Source: Hamadaea flava | Lineage (GTDB): Bacteria; Actinomycetota; Actinomycetes; Mycobacteriales; Micromonosporaceae | Assembly: GCF_024172085.1 (NCBI RefSeq) | Contig: NZ_JAMZDZ010000001.1 | Location: 3,534,001 to 3,598,000 of the forward strand | Direction of reading: 5' to 3' | Length of the DNA stretch: 64,000 nucleotides | Shown here: one piece after another, positions 55,594 to 64,000 of the stretch | Layout: every line of letters starts with the position of its first letter | Position numbering within the stretch: the stretch's first letter is position 1 | The notes under the pieces: generated by a model | Told to the model about the DNA's origin: nothing | What the model saw: only the letters and a program-made list of their open reading frames with translations | Databases searched by the model: none | Program-made: the position numbers and the translations under genes

Positions 55594-56934
55594 TCACCGC
55601 TGCACGTGGTCGGTCCAGCGCCGGCCGTCCCACCAGCGCGCACGTGCCTGCCGCCACGGGTCGGGATACCAGCCCGGCAGACGCTGCTGCGGAACCGGCT
55701 GTGGGCGCGGCGGTGGCGGCGGCACCGGTGCTCGCTGCGGCGGCGGAGGCAGTGGCGGCTGCGGCGGAGACGGCGGCTGCGGCGGAGGCGGCTGTGGCGG
55801 CGGAGGCGGCTGCGGCGGAGGCGGGGACACCGGCATGGCCGGCGGCTCCCAGGGCAGCCCGGACAACTCGCACACGAGCCGATGCAGTCCTGGCGCGGTG
55901 AAGTCGCAGACGCGGTCGCCCAGATTCACCCCGCTCCCCTTGAACCGGTTGAAGACCAGCGGCGGCTCATCGCGTACCAATAGGGCCAAGACCTGCTGGC
56001 CCACGGGGCCGGACAGATGGACGGCCGTGACCTGCGACCAGCGGACTGTGCCACCCACAGCCTTGGACGTCATCACCTCGTGGGACCAGCCGAGACCACC
56101 GGTGGTGAGCAGAAGCGCAACGCCACGCATGGTGTCGGCCGGGCGTCCACAGCGGACCAAGCCGATCAGCTCGTCCTCGGCGGCGAGCCCGGCGATCAGC
56201 TGCTCCTTCTGCCCCGTATAGAGCGAGTTCTCCAGGTGCCCGGCGGCGACCGCCAACCGTTCCGACGCGTACGCCAGCCGCCCCGCCCCGACGGCCTGAG
56301 CCAACGGTGTCCACAGTGTCCGGGCGTCCCGCGCGACCGGGAAGTCCTGGCCGCAGTCGGGGCAGTTGACCAGCACGGATTCCTCACGCATGGCCCGGCA
56401 GTAGGGACAGAACGTGACCGCGTGCGAATCGAACTCGATCCCGTCACACCGTACGCACACCGGCAGGTCGGCCTGCACGTCCGCGCGGATCTGGCCCATC
56501 CCGCCGACGAAGCGGACCACGGCGAGCACCGGGTTGGCCGCGAGCATGCCGACGCTCTCGATGATCGTCTCGGCGACCTCGCCGGACTTGCTCGCCGCCT
56601 TCGTCGGCCGGGCCGGGTTCACCAGCTTCTCGCCGGCCAGCCCACAGGCCACGCAGACGGGCCGGATGCGCAGCGGCAGCGCCGCCCGGACGACGGTCTG
56701 GTTGCGTAGCAGGTCGAGGCAGTCCGCCTCGGCTTCGGTCAGCTGGATGTCCGCCTCGCCGGTGAGCGACGCGGCGAGCCGTTCGAGCGCCTCGACGTCG
56801 AGCGGCGGACCGGCGATCGTGGGCCGTCGCCGGACCAGGGTCGCCAGTTCCTGATAGGCGGCGACCTCCTCGGCCCGCAGAAACAGGGCGCGGTCGGCGC
56901 CCGCGCTGATCACGACGCCCGGCCGCTGATCCAC
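55594..56934 (-). CDS. DUF2510 protein with zinc-ribbon motifs
   Basis: The protein has 446 residues. Residues 90-230 hold cysteine pairs CVACG, CVRC, CPYC and CPDC, which suggests one or two zinc ribbons. The middle is a soluble domain. Residues 345-410 are a proline tract (PPPPQPPPPPQPP). The end LPGWYPDPWRQARARWW is the DUF2510 motif. GTG at 56934 is chosen because upstream frames have no start with a ribosome site. The overall role is unknown. It and the methyltransferase lie between infB and the DUF503 gene. Confidence 0.72.
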   Translation of the reverse strand: MDQRPGVVISAGADRALFLRAEEVAAYQELATLVRRRPTIAGPPLDVEALERLAASLTGEADIQLTEAEADCLDLLRNQTVVRAALPLRIRPVCVACGLAGEKLVNPARPTKAASKSGEVAETIIESVGMLAANPVLAVVRFVGGMGQIRADVQADLPVCVRCDGIEFDSHAVTFCPYCRAMREESVLVNCPDCGQDFPVARDARTLWTPLAQAVGAGRLAYASERLAVAAGHLENSLYTGQKEQLIAGLAAEDELIGLVRCGRPADTMRGVALLLTTGGLGWSHEVMTSKAVGGTVRWSQVTAVHLSGPVGQQVLALLVRDEPPLVFNRFKGSGVNLGDRVCDFTAPGLHRLVCELSGLPWEPPAMPVSPPPPQPPPPPQPPPPQPPSPPQPPLPPPPQRAPVPPPPPRPQPVPQQRLPGWYPDPWRQARARWWDGRRWTDHVQR

Positions 56935-57047
56935 GGCGCGATGGTAGTGCCCTGGACGCGCCGCGCCAGTCGGCTCGCTGACACCGGTGCCCCGAGTACG
57001 ACGAAGGGGCGGCCACCCGAAGGTGACCGCCCCTGCCGAGCCGAGCG

Positions 57048-60000
57048 TCAGACGCGCGGCTTCTCGCGCATCTCGTAGCTCTCGATGATGTCGCCGATCT
57101 GCGGGCTGCCGAAGCCGCCCAGCGTCAGACCACACTCGAAGCCCTCGCGGACCTCGGTCGCGTCGTCCTTGAACCGCTTGAGCGACGTGATCGTGACGTT
57201 CTCGGCCACGACCGTGCCCTCGCGGATGACGCGCGCCTTGGCGTTGCGCCGAAGGAGCCCGTCGCGGACGATACAACCCGCGATGAGACCGATCTTGGAC
57301 GAGCGGAAGACCTCGCGGATCTCCGCCGAGCCCAGCGCGGCCTCCTCGTAGACCGGCTTGAGCATGCCCTTGAGGGCCGCCTCGATCTCCTCGATGGCCT
57401 GGTAGATGACCGTGTAGTACCGGATCTCCACACCATTGCGGTCGGCCATCTCGCGCGCCGACTGCATGGGCCGGACGTTGAAGCCGATGATGATCGCCGT
57501 CGAGTCCGCCGAGGCCGACGCCAGGTTGACGTCGCTCTCGGTGATCGCGCCGACGCCCCGGTGAATGATCCGCAGCTGGATCTCGTCCGGAATCGGCAGC
57601 TTGACCAGCGCGTCTTCCAGAGCTTCCACCGAACCGGCGACATCGCCCTTGATGATGAGGTCGAGCGTGGTCCGCTCGCCTTCCTTGATCTTCTCGAGCA
57701 GCGTCTCCAGCGTCGCCCGGCCGGCCAGCCGTGCCTGCTCGGCAGCGCGCTTCCGCGCCTGCCGCTGCTCGGCGATCTGGCGTACCGTCCGGTCGTCGTC
57801 GGCGGCGAGGAACGTGTCGCCGGCGCCCGGAACCGCGGTCAGACCGAGGACCAGGACCGGGCGAGCCGGACCCGCCTCCGGCAGCGCCGTGCCGTTCTCG
57901 TCGAGCATCGCCCGAACCCGGCCGTACGCGTTGCCGGCGACGATCGAGTCACCGACCCGGAGCGTGCCCCGGTTGACCAGCACCGTGGCCACCGGGCCAC
58001 GACCCTTGTCGAGGTGCGCCTCGATCGCGATGCCCTGCGCGTTGCCGTCGACCGGAGCCCGCAGGTCGAGCGAGGCGTCCGCCGTCAGCAGCACCGCTTC
58101 CAGCAGGCCGTCGATGTTGAGCCGGGCCTTGGCGGAGATGTCGACGAACATCGTGTCGCCGCCGTACTCCTCGGCCACCAGCCCGTACTCGGTGAGCTGC
58201 TGGCGCACCTTGCCCGGGTTGGCCTCCGGCTTGTCGACCTTGTTCACCGCCACCACGATCGGCACGTCGGCCGCCTTGGCGTGGTTCAACGCCTCGATGG
58301 TCTGCGGCATCACGCCGTCGTCCGCCGCGACGACCAGGACCACGATGTCGGTGGCCTGGGCGCCACGGGCACGCATGGCGGTGAACGCCTCGTGACCCGG
58401 GGTGTCGATGAAGGTGATCGCCCGGTCTTCCTCGCCGTGCTCGACGTGCACCTGGTACGCGCCGATGTGCTGGGTGATGCCGCCGGCCTCGCCCTCGACG
58501 ACGTTCGCCGACCGGATCGCGTCCAGCAGCTTCGTCTTACCGTGGTCGACGTGACCCATGACGGTCACGACCGGCGGACGGACGACCAGGCGCTCCTCGT
58601 CGACCTCGGCGTCGAGGTCGATGTTGAACTGCGCGAGCAGCTGGCGGTCTTCCTCCTCCGGGCTGACGATCTGCAGGTCGAAGCCCAGGTGCTCACCGAG
58701 CAGCAGCAGCGTGTCGTCGCTGCAGGACTGCGTGGCGGTCACCATCTCGCCCAGGTTGAACATCTCCTGGACCAGCGAGCCCGGGTTCGCGTTGATGCGG
58801 TCGGCGAAGTCCGACAGCGACGCGCCCCGCGGCAGGCGGACCACCTGGCCGTTGCCCCGCGGGGCACCCGAGCTCATCGTCGGGGCGGACAGGTTGTCGA
58901 ACTCTTGACGCCGCTGCTTCTTGCTCTTGCGACCACGAGACGGCCGGCCACCGGGACGCCCGAAGGCACCCGCGGCACCGCCGCCACGGCCACGGCCACC
59001 GCCGCCACCGGGACGGCCTCCGCCGCCGACCGGGGCACCGCCGCCGCCACCAGGGCCGCCACGGTATCCGGTGCCCGCACCGGCGCCGCCGGCACCGCCG
59101 CCGCCACCAGGGCCACCGCGGAAGCCACCGCCACCGCCGCCACCGGGACCGCCGCGGAAGCCACCGCCGCCGGCACCGCCGCCGCCACCAGGGCCACCGC
59201 GGAAGCCACCGCCACCGCCGCCGCCACCAGGACCGCCGCGGAAGCCACCGCCACCGCCACCGCCGCCAGGACGACCCGCGCCGCCACCGGGGCGGGTCGG
59301 GCGCTGCGACGGCATCTGGCCGGGGCTCGGCCGCGGCGGCATGGAAGCCGGGCTGGGCCGAGGCGGCATCGAGGCCGGGTTCGGACGCGGCATCGCGTTA
59401 CCGGGCGTGGGACGAGCCCCACCGCCACCCGGCGTGATGCCGTAAGGGTTGTTGCCGCCGCTGCGGGCCGGCGGACGCGGAGTCCCCGGCGCGCCCGGAG
59501 CTCCCGGCGTACGCGGAGCGCGGTCGCCGGCCGGACGCTCGCCCTGGCCCGGGCCACGCTCGGGACGGCCGGCCGGCGTCGCCGGACGGGCCGCCGGCGT
59601 ACCCGGCTTGGGCGGCATGAACGTGGGCTTGGGACCGTCGCCGGACGGACGGCGGGTGTCCCGCTGTTGGGCCGCCTGCTGAGCCGCCTTCACGGCGGCC
59701 TCCTGCTCGGCCTTGAGAGCCGTGGCGCGGGCTTCCGCCGCCGCGACCTCGATGTCGTGTGCGCTCTTCCCCATCGGGGTGGCCGCCGGGGTAGCCGGGG
59801 CCTTCGGCTTCGACGGAACCGCCTTCTTCATCGGCGGAGCCGGCCTCGCCGACACCCGGGAATCGCTCGCGGTCGCCGCGGCCGGTGCGCTCGGTGCGGA
59901 CGGGGCGCCACTGGGCGCCGCCGAACCGGGACCGAAGACCTCCTTCAGCCGACGGGCGACGGGAGCTTCCACGGTGCTCGACGCGGACTTCACGAACTCG

Positions 60001-60086
60001 CCCATCTCCTTGAGCTTGGCGAGCACGATCTTGCTTTCGACGCCGAGCTCCTTGGCGAGCTCGTGTACGCGGGCCTTGCCTGCCAC
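57048..60086 (-). CDS. infB: Translation initiation factor IF-2
   Basis: IF-2 is the GTPase that brings initiator tRNA to the ribosome. The 1,012-residue protein has an N-terminal IF2N motif ([13 protein letters not shown]), a long disordered region (residues 50-390), the G domain with GHVDHGKT and NKVDKPEA, and C1/C2 domains at the end. GTG at 60086 has GGAG upstream. Residues 267-376 are almost pure glycine with FRGGPGGG repeats, which is extreme even for actinobacterial IF-2. Confidence 0.96.
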   Translation of the reverse strand: MAGKARVHELAKELGVESKIVLAKLKEMGEFVKSASSTVEAPVARRLKEVFGPGSAAPSGAPSAPSAPAAATASDSRVSARPAPPMKKAVPSKPKAPATPAATPMGKSAHDIEVAAAEARATALKAEQEAAVKAAQQAAQQRDTRRPSGDGPKPTFMPPKPGTPAARPATPAGRPERGPGQGERPAGDRAPRTPGAPGAPGTPRPPARSGGNNPYGITPGGGGARPTPGNAMPRPNPASMPPRPSPASMPPRPSPGQMPSQRPTRPGGGAGRPGGGGGGGGFRGGPGGGGGGGGFRGGPGGGGGAGGGGFRGGPGGGGGGGFRGGPGGGGGAGGAGAGTGYRGGPGGGGGAPVGGGGRPGGGGGRGRGGGAAGAFGRPGGRPSRGRKSKKQRRQEFDNLSAPTMSSGAPRGNGQVVRLPRGASLSDFADRINANPGSLVQEMFNLGEMVTATQSCSDDTLLLLGEHLGFDLQIVSPEEEDRQLLAQFNIDLDAEVDEERLVVRPPVVTVMGHVDHGKTKLLDAIRSANVVEGEAGGITQHIGAYQVHVEHGEEDRAITFIDTPGHEAFTAMRARGAQATDIVVLVVAADDGVMPQTIEALNHAKAADVPIVVAVNKVDKPEANPGKVRQQLTEYGLVAEEYGGDTMFVDISAKARLNIDGLLEAVLLTADASLDLRAPVDGNAQGIAIEAHLDKGRGPVATVLVNRGTLRVGDSIVAGNAYGRVRAMLDENGTALPEAGPARPVLVLGLTAVPGAGDTFLAADDDRTVRQIAEQRQARKRAAEQARLAGRATLETLLEKIKEGERTTLDLIIKGDVAGSVEALEDALVKLPIPDEIQLRIIHRGVGAITESDVNLASASADSTAIIIGFNVRPMQSAREMADRNGVEIRYYTVIYQAIEEIEAALKGMLKPVYEEAALGSAEIREVFRSSKIGLIAGCIVRDGLLRRNAKARVIREGTVVAENVTITSLKRFKDDATEVREGFECGLTLGGFGSPQIGDIIESYEMREKPRV
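58959..59288. repeat. Gly-rich repeat tract in infB
   Basis: Imperfect copies of a [13 protein letters not shown]-coding unit, separated by GAGG and AGGG spacers, fill about 330 bases. The DNA is strongly biased (G on the coding strand) and prone to slippage. Confidence 0.9.
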
Positions 60087-60242
60087 TGCACTCCTCACTC
60101 CGAGGCCGTGCGGGCGGCAGCCCGCAGCGACCTCACTTGTGCACTTGAAGCCTGGTCATTTCAGGGACTTCATCGTGTGCTCATGTCGGTCGTCCTACCT
60201 TGCTCTACATCCATCCGCAGGCGCGGTGCCCCGGAGGGTGCC

Positions 60243-60632
60243 TCATGATCCGGTCAGGCGGGCCTTCCCGCCGTGGATCGCCTCGCTGAGCGGGGTGATG
60301 TCGCAGACACCCGCGACTCTCAACGCGCGCCCGAAGGCGCGACGCTTCTCCGCCAGAGCGAGACATGCCGGGATGGGGTGCAGATGAGCTCCCCTACCCG
60401 GCGCCCTGCGAGTCGGATCGGGCACGACCCGGACCGCGCGCGATCCCCCGATGTCGGGGGATCTTGGCAAGTCAGAGTCGATCGCGATCGCGACGAACCG
60501 CAGCAACTCGGAGGCCGCCGCTCGTTGCCGACAGCCGACGCAGGTCCGCACCGGACGCGATGTACCGCGCCCTGCTCCACGTGCTGTATCACGCGCTGAA
60601 CCCGCGTCGCCCGACACCGTGCGACGTTCCAC
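60243..60632 (-). CDS. ylxR: YlxR/RnpM RNA-binding protein
   Basis: This small protein of the nusA-infB operon carries the family motif RTCVGCRQRAAASELLRFVA at residues 29-48. In Bacillus the homologue binds RNase P RNA and modulates it. The first 25 residues are basic and variable. GTG at 60632 is the likeliest start, but GTG 60614 is possible. It lies between nusA and infB as usual. Confidence 0.88.
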   Translation of the reverse strand: MERRTVSGDAGSARDTARGAGRGTSRPVRTCVGCRQRAAASELLRFVAIAIDSDLPRSPDIGGSRAVRVVPDPTRRAPGRGAHLHPIPACLALAEKRRAFGRALRVAGVCDITPLSEAIHGGKARLTGS

Positions 60633-60665
60633 CGAGAAAGTCTACCCCTAGGCCCGGCCGAAGGC

Positions 60666-61694
60666 TCAGGCCGGTTCGGCTTCGTGATCCAGACCGCGCG
60701 GCGGGCGCGCCGTACCCGTCTCCGGAGTGTCCGAGCGGATGTCGATCCGCCAGCCGGTGAGCCGGGCGGCCAGCCGGGCGTTCTGCCCTTCCCGCCCGAT
60801 CGCCAGCGACAGCACCTCGCCAGGCACCGTCACCCGCGCAGCCCGCGCCGCGAGGTCCACGACCTCGACCTTCACCACCCGGGCCGGCGAGAGCGCGTTC
60901 CCCACGAACTCGGCCGGGTCGTCCGACCAGTCGATGATGTCGATCTTCTCGCCGTGCAGCTCGCTCATCACCGCGCGGACCCGCTGGCCCATCGGGCCGA
61001 TGCAGGCGCCCTTGGCGTTGACCCCGGGGACGGTCGAGCGTACGGCGATCTTGGTGCGATGACCCGCCTCGCGGGCGATGGCGGAGATCTCCACCGTCCC
61101 GTCGGCGATCTCCGGCACCTCCAGCGCGAACAGCTTCTTGACCAGCGCCGGGTGCGACCGGGACAGGGTGACCTGCGGACCGCGCGGACCCTTGACCACG
61201 TGCACGACCACGCAGCGGATCCGCTCGCCGTGCCGGTACACCTCGCCGGGCACCTGCTCGGACTGCGGCAGCACCGCCTCCAGCTTGCCCAGGTCGACGG
61301 TGACGATGCCCTTCTCGGACCGGGTCTCGTGAGCCTGGATCACGCCGGTGACCAGGTCGCCGTCGCGGTTCACGTACTCGCCGAAGTGCACCTCGTCGGT
61401 GGCTTCGCGCAACCGCTGCAGGATGACCTGCTTGGCGGTCATGGTCGCGATGCGCCCGAAGTCGTGCGGGGTGTCGTCCCACTCCCGCAGGATCGCGCCC
61501 TCCTCGTCGACCTCCTGGGCCAGCACGGTGGCGGCCCCGGTCTTGCGGTCGATCTCCACCCGGGCGTGCGCCTCCGCGCCCTCGGTGTGCCGGTAGGCGG
61601 TGAGCAGCGCCGACTCGATCGCGGCCAGAATCGTCTCGAACGGGATCTCCCGCTCTCGCTCCAGCGCGCGAAGCGCGGCCAAATCGATGTTCAC
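60666..61694 (-). CDS. nusA: Transcription factor NusA
   Basis: NusA binds RNA polymerase and affects pausing and termination. The 342-residue protein has the N-terminal polymerase-binding domain, S1 ([15 protein letters not shown]), and two KH domains ([21 protein letters not shown] and [20 protein letters not shown]). It lacks the C-terminal acidic repeats of Gram-negative forms, as expected. Its GTG overlaps the rimP stop (GTGA). Confidence 0.95.
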   Translation of the reverse strand: MNIDLAALRALEREREIPFETILAAIESALLTAYRHTEGAEAHARVEIDRKTGAATVLAQEVDEEGAILREWDDTPHDFGRIATMTAKQVILQRLREATDEVHFGEYVNRDGDLVTGVIQAHETRSEKGIVTVDLGKLEAVLPQSEQVPGEVYRHGERIRCVVVHVVKGPRGPQVTLSRSHPALVKKLFALEVPEIADGTVEISAIAREAGHRTKIAVRSTVPGVNAKGACIGPMGQRVRAVMSELHGEKIDIIDWSDDPAEFVGNALSPARVVKVEVVDLAARAARVTVPGEVLSLAIGREGQNARLAARLTGWRIDIRSDTPETGTARPPRGLDHEAEPA

Positions 61695-62362
61695 TGCTCC
61701 TCCACGTCTTCTTCGTCTACTTCTTCGTCAACCCCGTCGTCACTGTCAGCGATCTCTTCCAAGTCGTCGTCGGAGATCTCGTCAAGCCGGTTGAACTCGA
61801 TCTGCACCCGCCCCGGCCCGAGCCGGTCGAGTGCGTACGCCTGGGTGGTCACCGACTTCTTCTCGGCGAGCTCCAGCGTGACGCTCGTCTCGTCCGCCGC
61901 CAAGACCCGGCCGGTCACCTGCTTATCAGTCTTATGCGCGGAATCCTTCGCCGTGGGATCGCCGTGGATCTTCACCGCCACGAGCCGGCCCACCGCCCGG
62001 CGCCAGTGCCTCGGCAGGGTCAGCGGCCGGTCGACGCCGGGCGAACTGACCTCCAGCTGGTACTCGCCGGGGACGATCTCCTCGCCGGACTCCTCCGCGG
62101 CGTCCAGCGCGTCGGCCACCGCCCGCGACAGATCCGCGATGGTGTCCAAATTCACTCCGCCGTCGCCGTCCACCGTGACCCGGAGCTGATGACGCCGGCC
62201 CACCTGGCGTACGCCCAGATCTTCGAGGTCGTAGCCGGCCTTGTTCAGCACCGGCTCGATCAGATCGCGTACGCGGTCACGAACCTCGGCCAACTGAGCC
62301 GGCGAACGACGCGGGGCAGCCGGGACGCTCGGGGGCGCGCTCCGGCGGCTACGCTGTGCCAT
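61691..62362 (-). CDS. rimP: Ribosome maturation factor RimP
   Basis: RimP helps assembly of the small subunit. The core [21 protein letters not shown] and [12 protein letters not shown] is present. The C-terminal 45 residues are acidic ([17 protein letters not shown]). ATG at 62362 has GGAGAGGGG upstream. It is the first gene of the rimP-nusA-ylxR-infB operon. The length is 223 residues. Confidence 0.93.
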   Translation of the reverse strand: MAQRSRRSAPPSVPAAPRRSPAQLAEVRDRVRDLIEPVLNKAGYDLEDLGVRQVGRRHQLRVTVDGDGGVNLDTIADLSRAVADALDAAEESGEEIVPGEYQLEVSSPGVDRPLTLPRHWRRAVGRLVAVKIHGDPTAKDSAHKTDKQVTGRVLAADETSVTLELAEKKSVTTQAYALDRLGPGRVQIEFNRLDEISDDDLEEIADSDDGVDEEVDEEDVEEQ

Positions 62363-62390
62363 GAGCGGACCCCTCTCCTGAAGATCTGGT

Positions 62391-62418
62391 GCCGACTGAT
62401 CGATGATCGTCAGTCGGC
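62391..62418. promoter_or_regulatory. Inverted repeat upstream of rimP
   Basis: GCCGACTGA and its perfect complement TCAGTCGGC lie ten bases apart, with two GATC sites in the centre. It is 28 bases before the rimP start codon, in the likely leader. It might be an operator or a leader hairpin. Confidence 0.45.
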
Positions 62419-62544
62419 CGGTACGGCGCGCGCGGAACACGGCTGCGCAGAGCGTAACGCGCTCCGACTACCGAGCGTGAATCGGCGCGCCCAGCCTGCC
62501 GGTCGCGCTTGGCGTGCTCGATCTGATCGTGTTCACTTGTCCAG

Positions 62545-63003
62545 ATGCGCACACCGGACGGGGCTAGCGGGACGAGCCGTCGTGACCTGCTCAGAGCCCT
62601 GGCGGCGGTCGGCGCGGCCGGTGCGCTGGCGGGGTGCGACCTGCTGGCCGGGCCAGAACCCGACCCTGACCCCCTGCTCGGGCTGCTCGCCGAGACCCAG
62701 GCCTTGCTGACCGCGTACGACCAGGTGATCGCGGCGGGTTCGGCGAACGCGGCGAAGCTTCAAACGATCCGGGCGACGCACGAGGCTCATCTCACCGCGT
62801 TGACCGCGATGATCAGTCCGCCCAGCCCGACCGCGACGCCCTCGGCGGCGACCGCCGCCGACTCGGTAGCCGACCTGAAGAAGGCGGAGGCCACGGCGGC
62901 GAAGACCGCGTACGACGCCTGCGTGGCCACCATTCCAGCGCGCGCGACGTTGCTCGGCGAGATCGCGGCCGCCCGCGCGACCCACTTGGCGGTGCTCTCA
63001 TGA
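62545..63003 (+). CDS. Probable Tat-exported lipoprotein
   Basis: The protein has 152 residues. Its signal contains the twin-arginine pattern SRRDLL and ends in the lipobox ALAGC (Cys31), so it may leave through Tat and be lipid-anchored. The mature part is alanine-rich and helical. The ATG of the next gene overlaps its stop (ATGA). A lipoprotein and a DUF4439 protein divergent from rimP are common in Actinomycetes. The function is unknown. Confidence 0.78.
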   Translation: MRTPDGASGTSRRDLLRALAAVGAAGALAGCDLLAGPEPDPDPLLGLLAETQALLTAYDQVIAAGSANAAKLQTIRATHEAHLTALTAMISPPSPTATPSAATAADSVADLKKAEATAAKTAYDACVATIPARATLLGEIAAARATHLAVLS

Positions 63004-63467
63004 CGAGTCCTTCGGCTGCGCCGTCGGCGTCCGAGGCGCCGCTCAGCGCCGACGGGACGGCCCGCCTGGCCACCGCGCTCGACCTGGAACACCAGGCCGT
63101 GTACGCGTACGGCGTGCTCGGGCCATATCTGAGCGGCAGTCTCCGGACCTCTGCCCGGACCGCCGAGGAGACGCACCGTACTCGGCGGGACAAGATCGAA
63201 GCCCTGCTCGGGGACGCCGCGCCCACCGGCGCCGCCGGGTACGCCCTGCCGCAGCCGGTCAAGGACAAGGCGAGCGCCCTGGCGTTGGCCGCACTCGTCG
63301 AGGACGGCGTGACGACGGCGTACCGGGCGGCGTTGGCCGCGACCTCGGGCGGCAATCGGAAGATCGTGCTCGACGCCATGATCGACGCCGCGAATCGGGC
63401 GGCCGCCTGGCGACGGGCGGCCGGGACGACACCCGGCACGGTGTCGTTCCCCGGACGCCCAGCCTGA
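63000..63467 (+). CDS. DUF4439 ferritin-like protein
   Basis: The protein has 155 residues. The motif ALDLEHQAVYAYGVLGPYL and a second helix with AEETHRTRRDKIEALL fit a four-helix ferritin-like bundle, with glutamates and histidines that could bind metal. Family function is not known. It is coupled to the lipoprotein gene and has no signal peptide of its own. Confidence 0.82.
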   Translation: MTSPSAAPSASEAPLSADGTARLATALDLEHQAVYAYGVLGPYLSGSLRTSARTAEETHRTRRDKIEALLGDAAPTGAAGYALPQPVKDKASALALAALVEDGVTTAYRAALAATSGGNRKIVLDAMIDAANRAAAWRRAAGTTPGTVSFPGRPA

Positions 63468-63573
63468 TCCGCTTCGCCCGCGTGACCGCCTCGTCCGGCC
63501 CGACCCGCCGCGTCCGGCGTCAAACCGGCGGTCAGCGGCGGGTCGGTAGCCGATCAGCGATGCTCAGCGGTGG

Positions 63574-64000
63574 TCAGCGGCGTTCGATCGGCAGTCGCGA
63601 CCGGGTGAGCAGTCCCGCCCCGACCATCGCGACCACCGGAACCAGCACGGCGATCCCGAGTTGCACCCAGGGCACCACCATCGGCAGGTCCAGCGGAATC
63701 GGCCAGACCCGCAGGCTCTGACTGCGGTTGACCCCGGCGATCAGCGCCAACGCCCCGCCGATGCCCACGGCCAGCCCGAGAACCGTGCCGACGCCGGCGA
63801 TCACCCCCGACTGGCTGAGCGACATGAACCGGCGTACGCGCGGCGACGCTCCGATCGCACCGAGCGTGGCCAGGTCGGCTCGCCCGTCGGCGGCCGCCAG
63901 TCCGGTGGCGATGGCCGCCGCGGCCAGCGTCACCAGAGCCGAGGCCAGGGCGAGCACGATGAGGAGGATGTCGAGCCGGTCGTGCCCGGTCCGCTGCACC
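63574..64000 (-). CDS. FtsX-type ABC permease, C-terminal fragment
   Basis: The gene continues past the right edge. The 141 visible residues include three hydrophobic helices and the loop ADGRADLATLGAIGASPRVRRF, typical of the FtsX/MacB permease domain. It probably belongs to an efflux or lipoprotein-handling ABC system. The ATPase is not in the window. The gap before it (63468-63573) holds GGTCAGCGG repeats and no clear terminator. Confidence 0.75.
   Translation of the reverse strand, partial: VQRTGHDRLDILLIVLALASALVTLAAAAIATGLAAADGRADLATLGAIGASPRVRRFMSLSQSGVIAGVGTVLGLAVGIGGALALIAGVNRSQSLRVWPIPLDLPMVVPWVQLGIAVLVPVVAMVGAGLLTRSRLPIERR

Overview
The window is chromosomal DNA from a high-G+C actinomycete. 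By eye G+C is about 70%, with strong G/C at third codon positions, GTG starts and many ATGA/TGATG gene overlaps. Gene content (gluABCD, clgR next to cinA and pgsA, recA-recX with a DUF3046 gene, thyX, a MocR regulator, RNase J, PNPase and a long Lhr helicase) fits Actinomycetes. Long GATC-containing intergenic palindromes of this style suggest the Micromonosporaceae (Micromonospora/Salinispora/Actinoplanes group), but that family assignment is inference. No prophage, insertion sequence, CRISPR array, tRNA or rRNA was found. Two genes are cut by the window ends: miaB at the left and an FtsX-type ABC permease at the right.

Layout. 1-5.4 kb: miaB, then citrate synthase (gltA) divergent from a glutamate-type ABC transporter (gluABCD). 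5.4-11.9 kb, all on the minus strand: a repeat-built coiled-coil protein, RNase Y, recX, recA, a DUF3046 gene and an MFS transporter. 12-15.7 kb: a MocR regulator divergent from a flavin-barrel/acetyltransferase fusion coupled to a LysE exporter. 15.8-22.4 kb, plus strand: lhr, a membrane acyltransferase and a SAM hydroxide adenosyltransferase. 22.8-34.2 kb, minus strand: clgR, cinA, nat, pgsA, rimO, an LtrA-family protein, ftsK, rnj, dapA and thyX. 34.3-39.7 kb: a ribbon-helix-helix regulator with a DUF4097 protein, then a DUF2752 protein, an AlkX/YcaQ-like glycosylase, two acetyltransferases and a GT87 mannosyltransferase. 39.8-46 kb: dapB, an M16 protease, pnp, rpsO and ribF. 46-62.4 kb: mainly the conserved rimP-nusA-ylxR-infB...rbfA-nrnA...MATE...truB translation block, read leftwards and interrupted by lineage-specific genes. 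62.5-64 kb: a lipoprotein/DUF4439 pair and the permease fragment.

How the genes work together. Most of the window is the conserved actinobacterial core for translation initiation and ribosome maturation (rimP, nusA, infB, rbfA, truB, rpsO), RNA turnover (RNase Y, RNase J, PNPase, NrnA), DNA repair and segregation (recA, recX, Lhr, AlkX, FtsK) and lysine/DAP and dTMP synthesis (dapA, dapB, thyX). Three small control circuits can be read from the DNA: a PafBC-type damage promoter before recA, a MocR direct-repeat operator, and a four-copy TGANNTCA operator array before the ribbon-helix-helix gene.

The most unusual layer is non-coding. At least eight intergenic palindromes of three related types (called A, B and C below) sit mostly just after stop codons, often beside short tandem repeats. 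Two copies of type A lie 11 kb apart, type B includes a 27-bp perfect inverted repeat, and three type C copies are scattered over 25 kb. I cannot name this family. It behaves like a dispersed non-autonomous repeat that has settled at gene ends.
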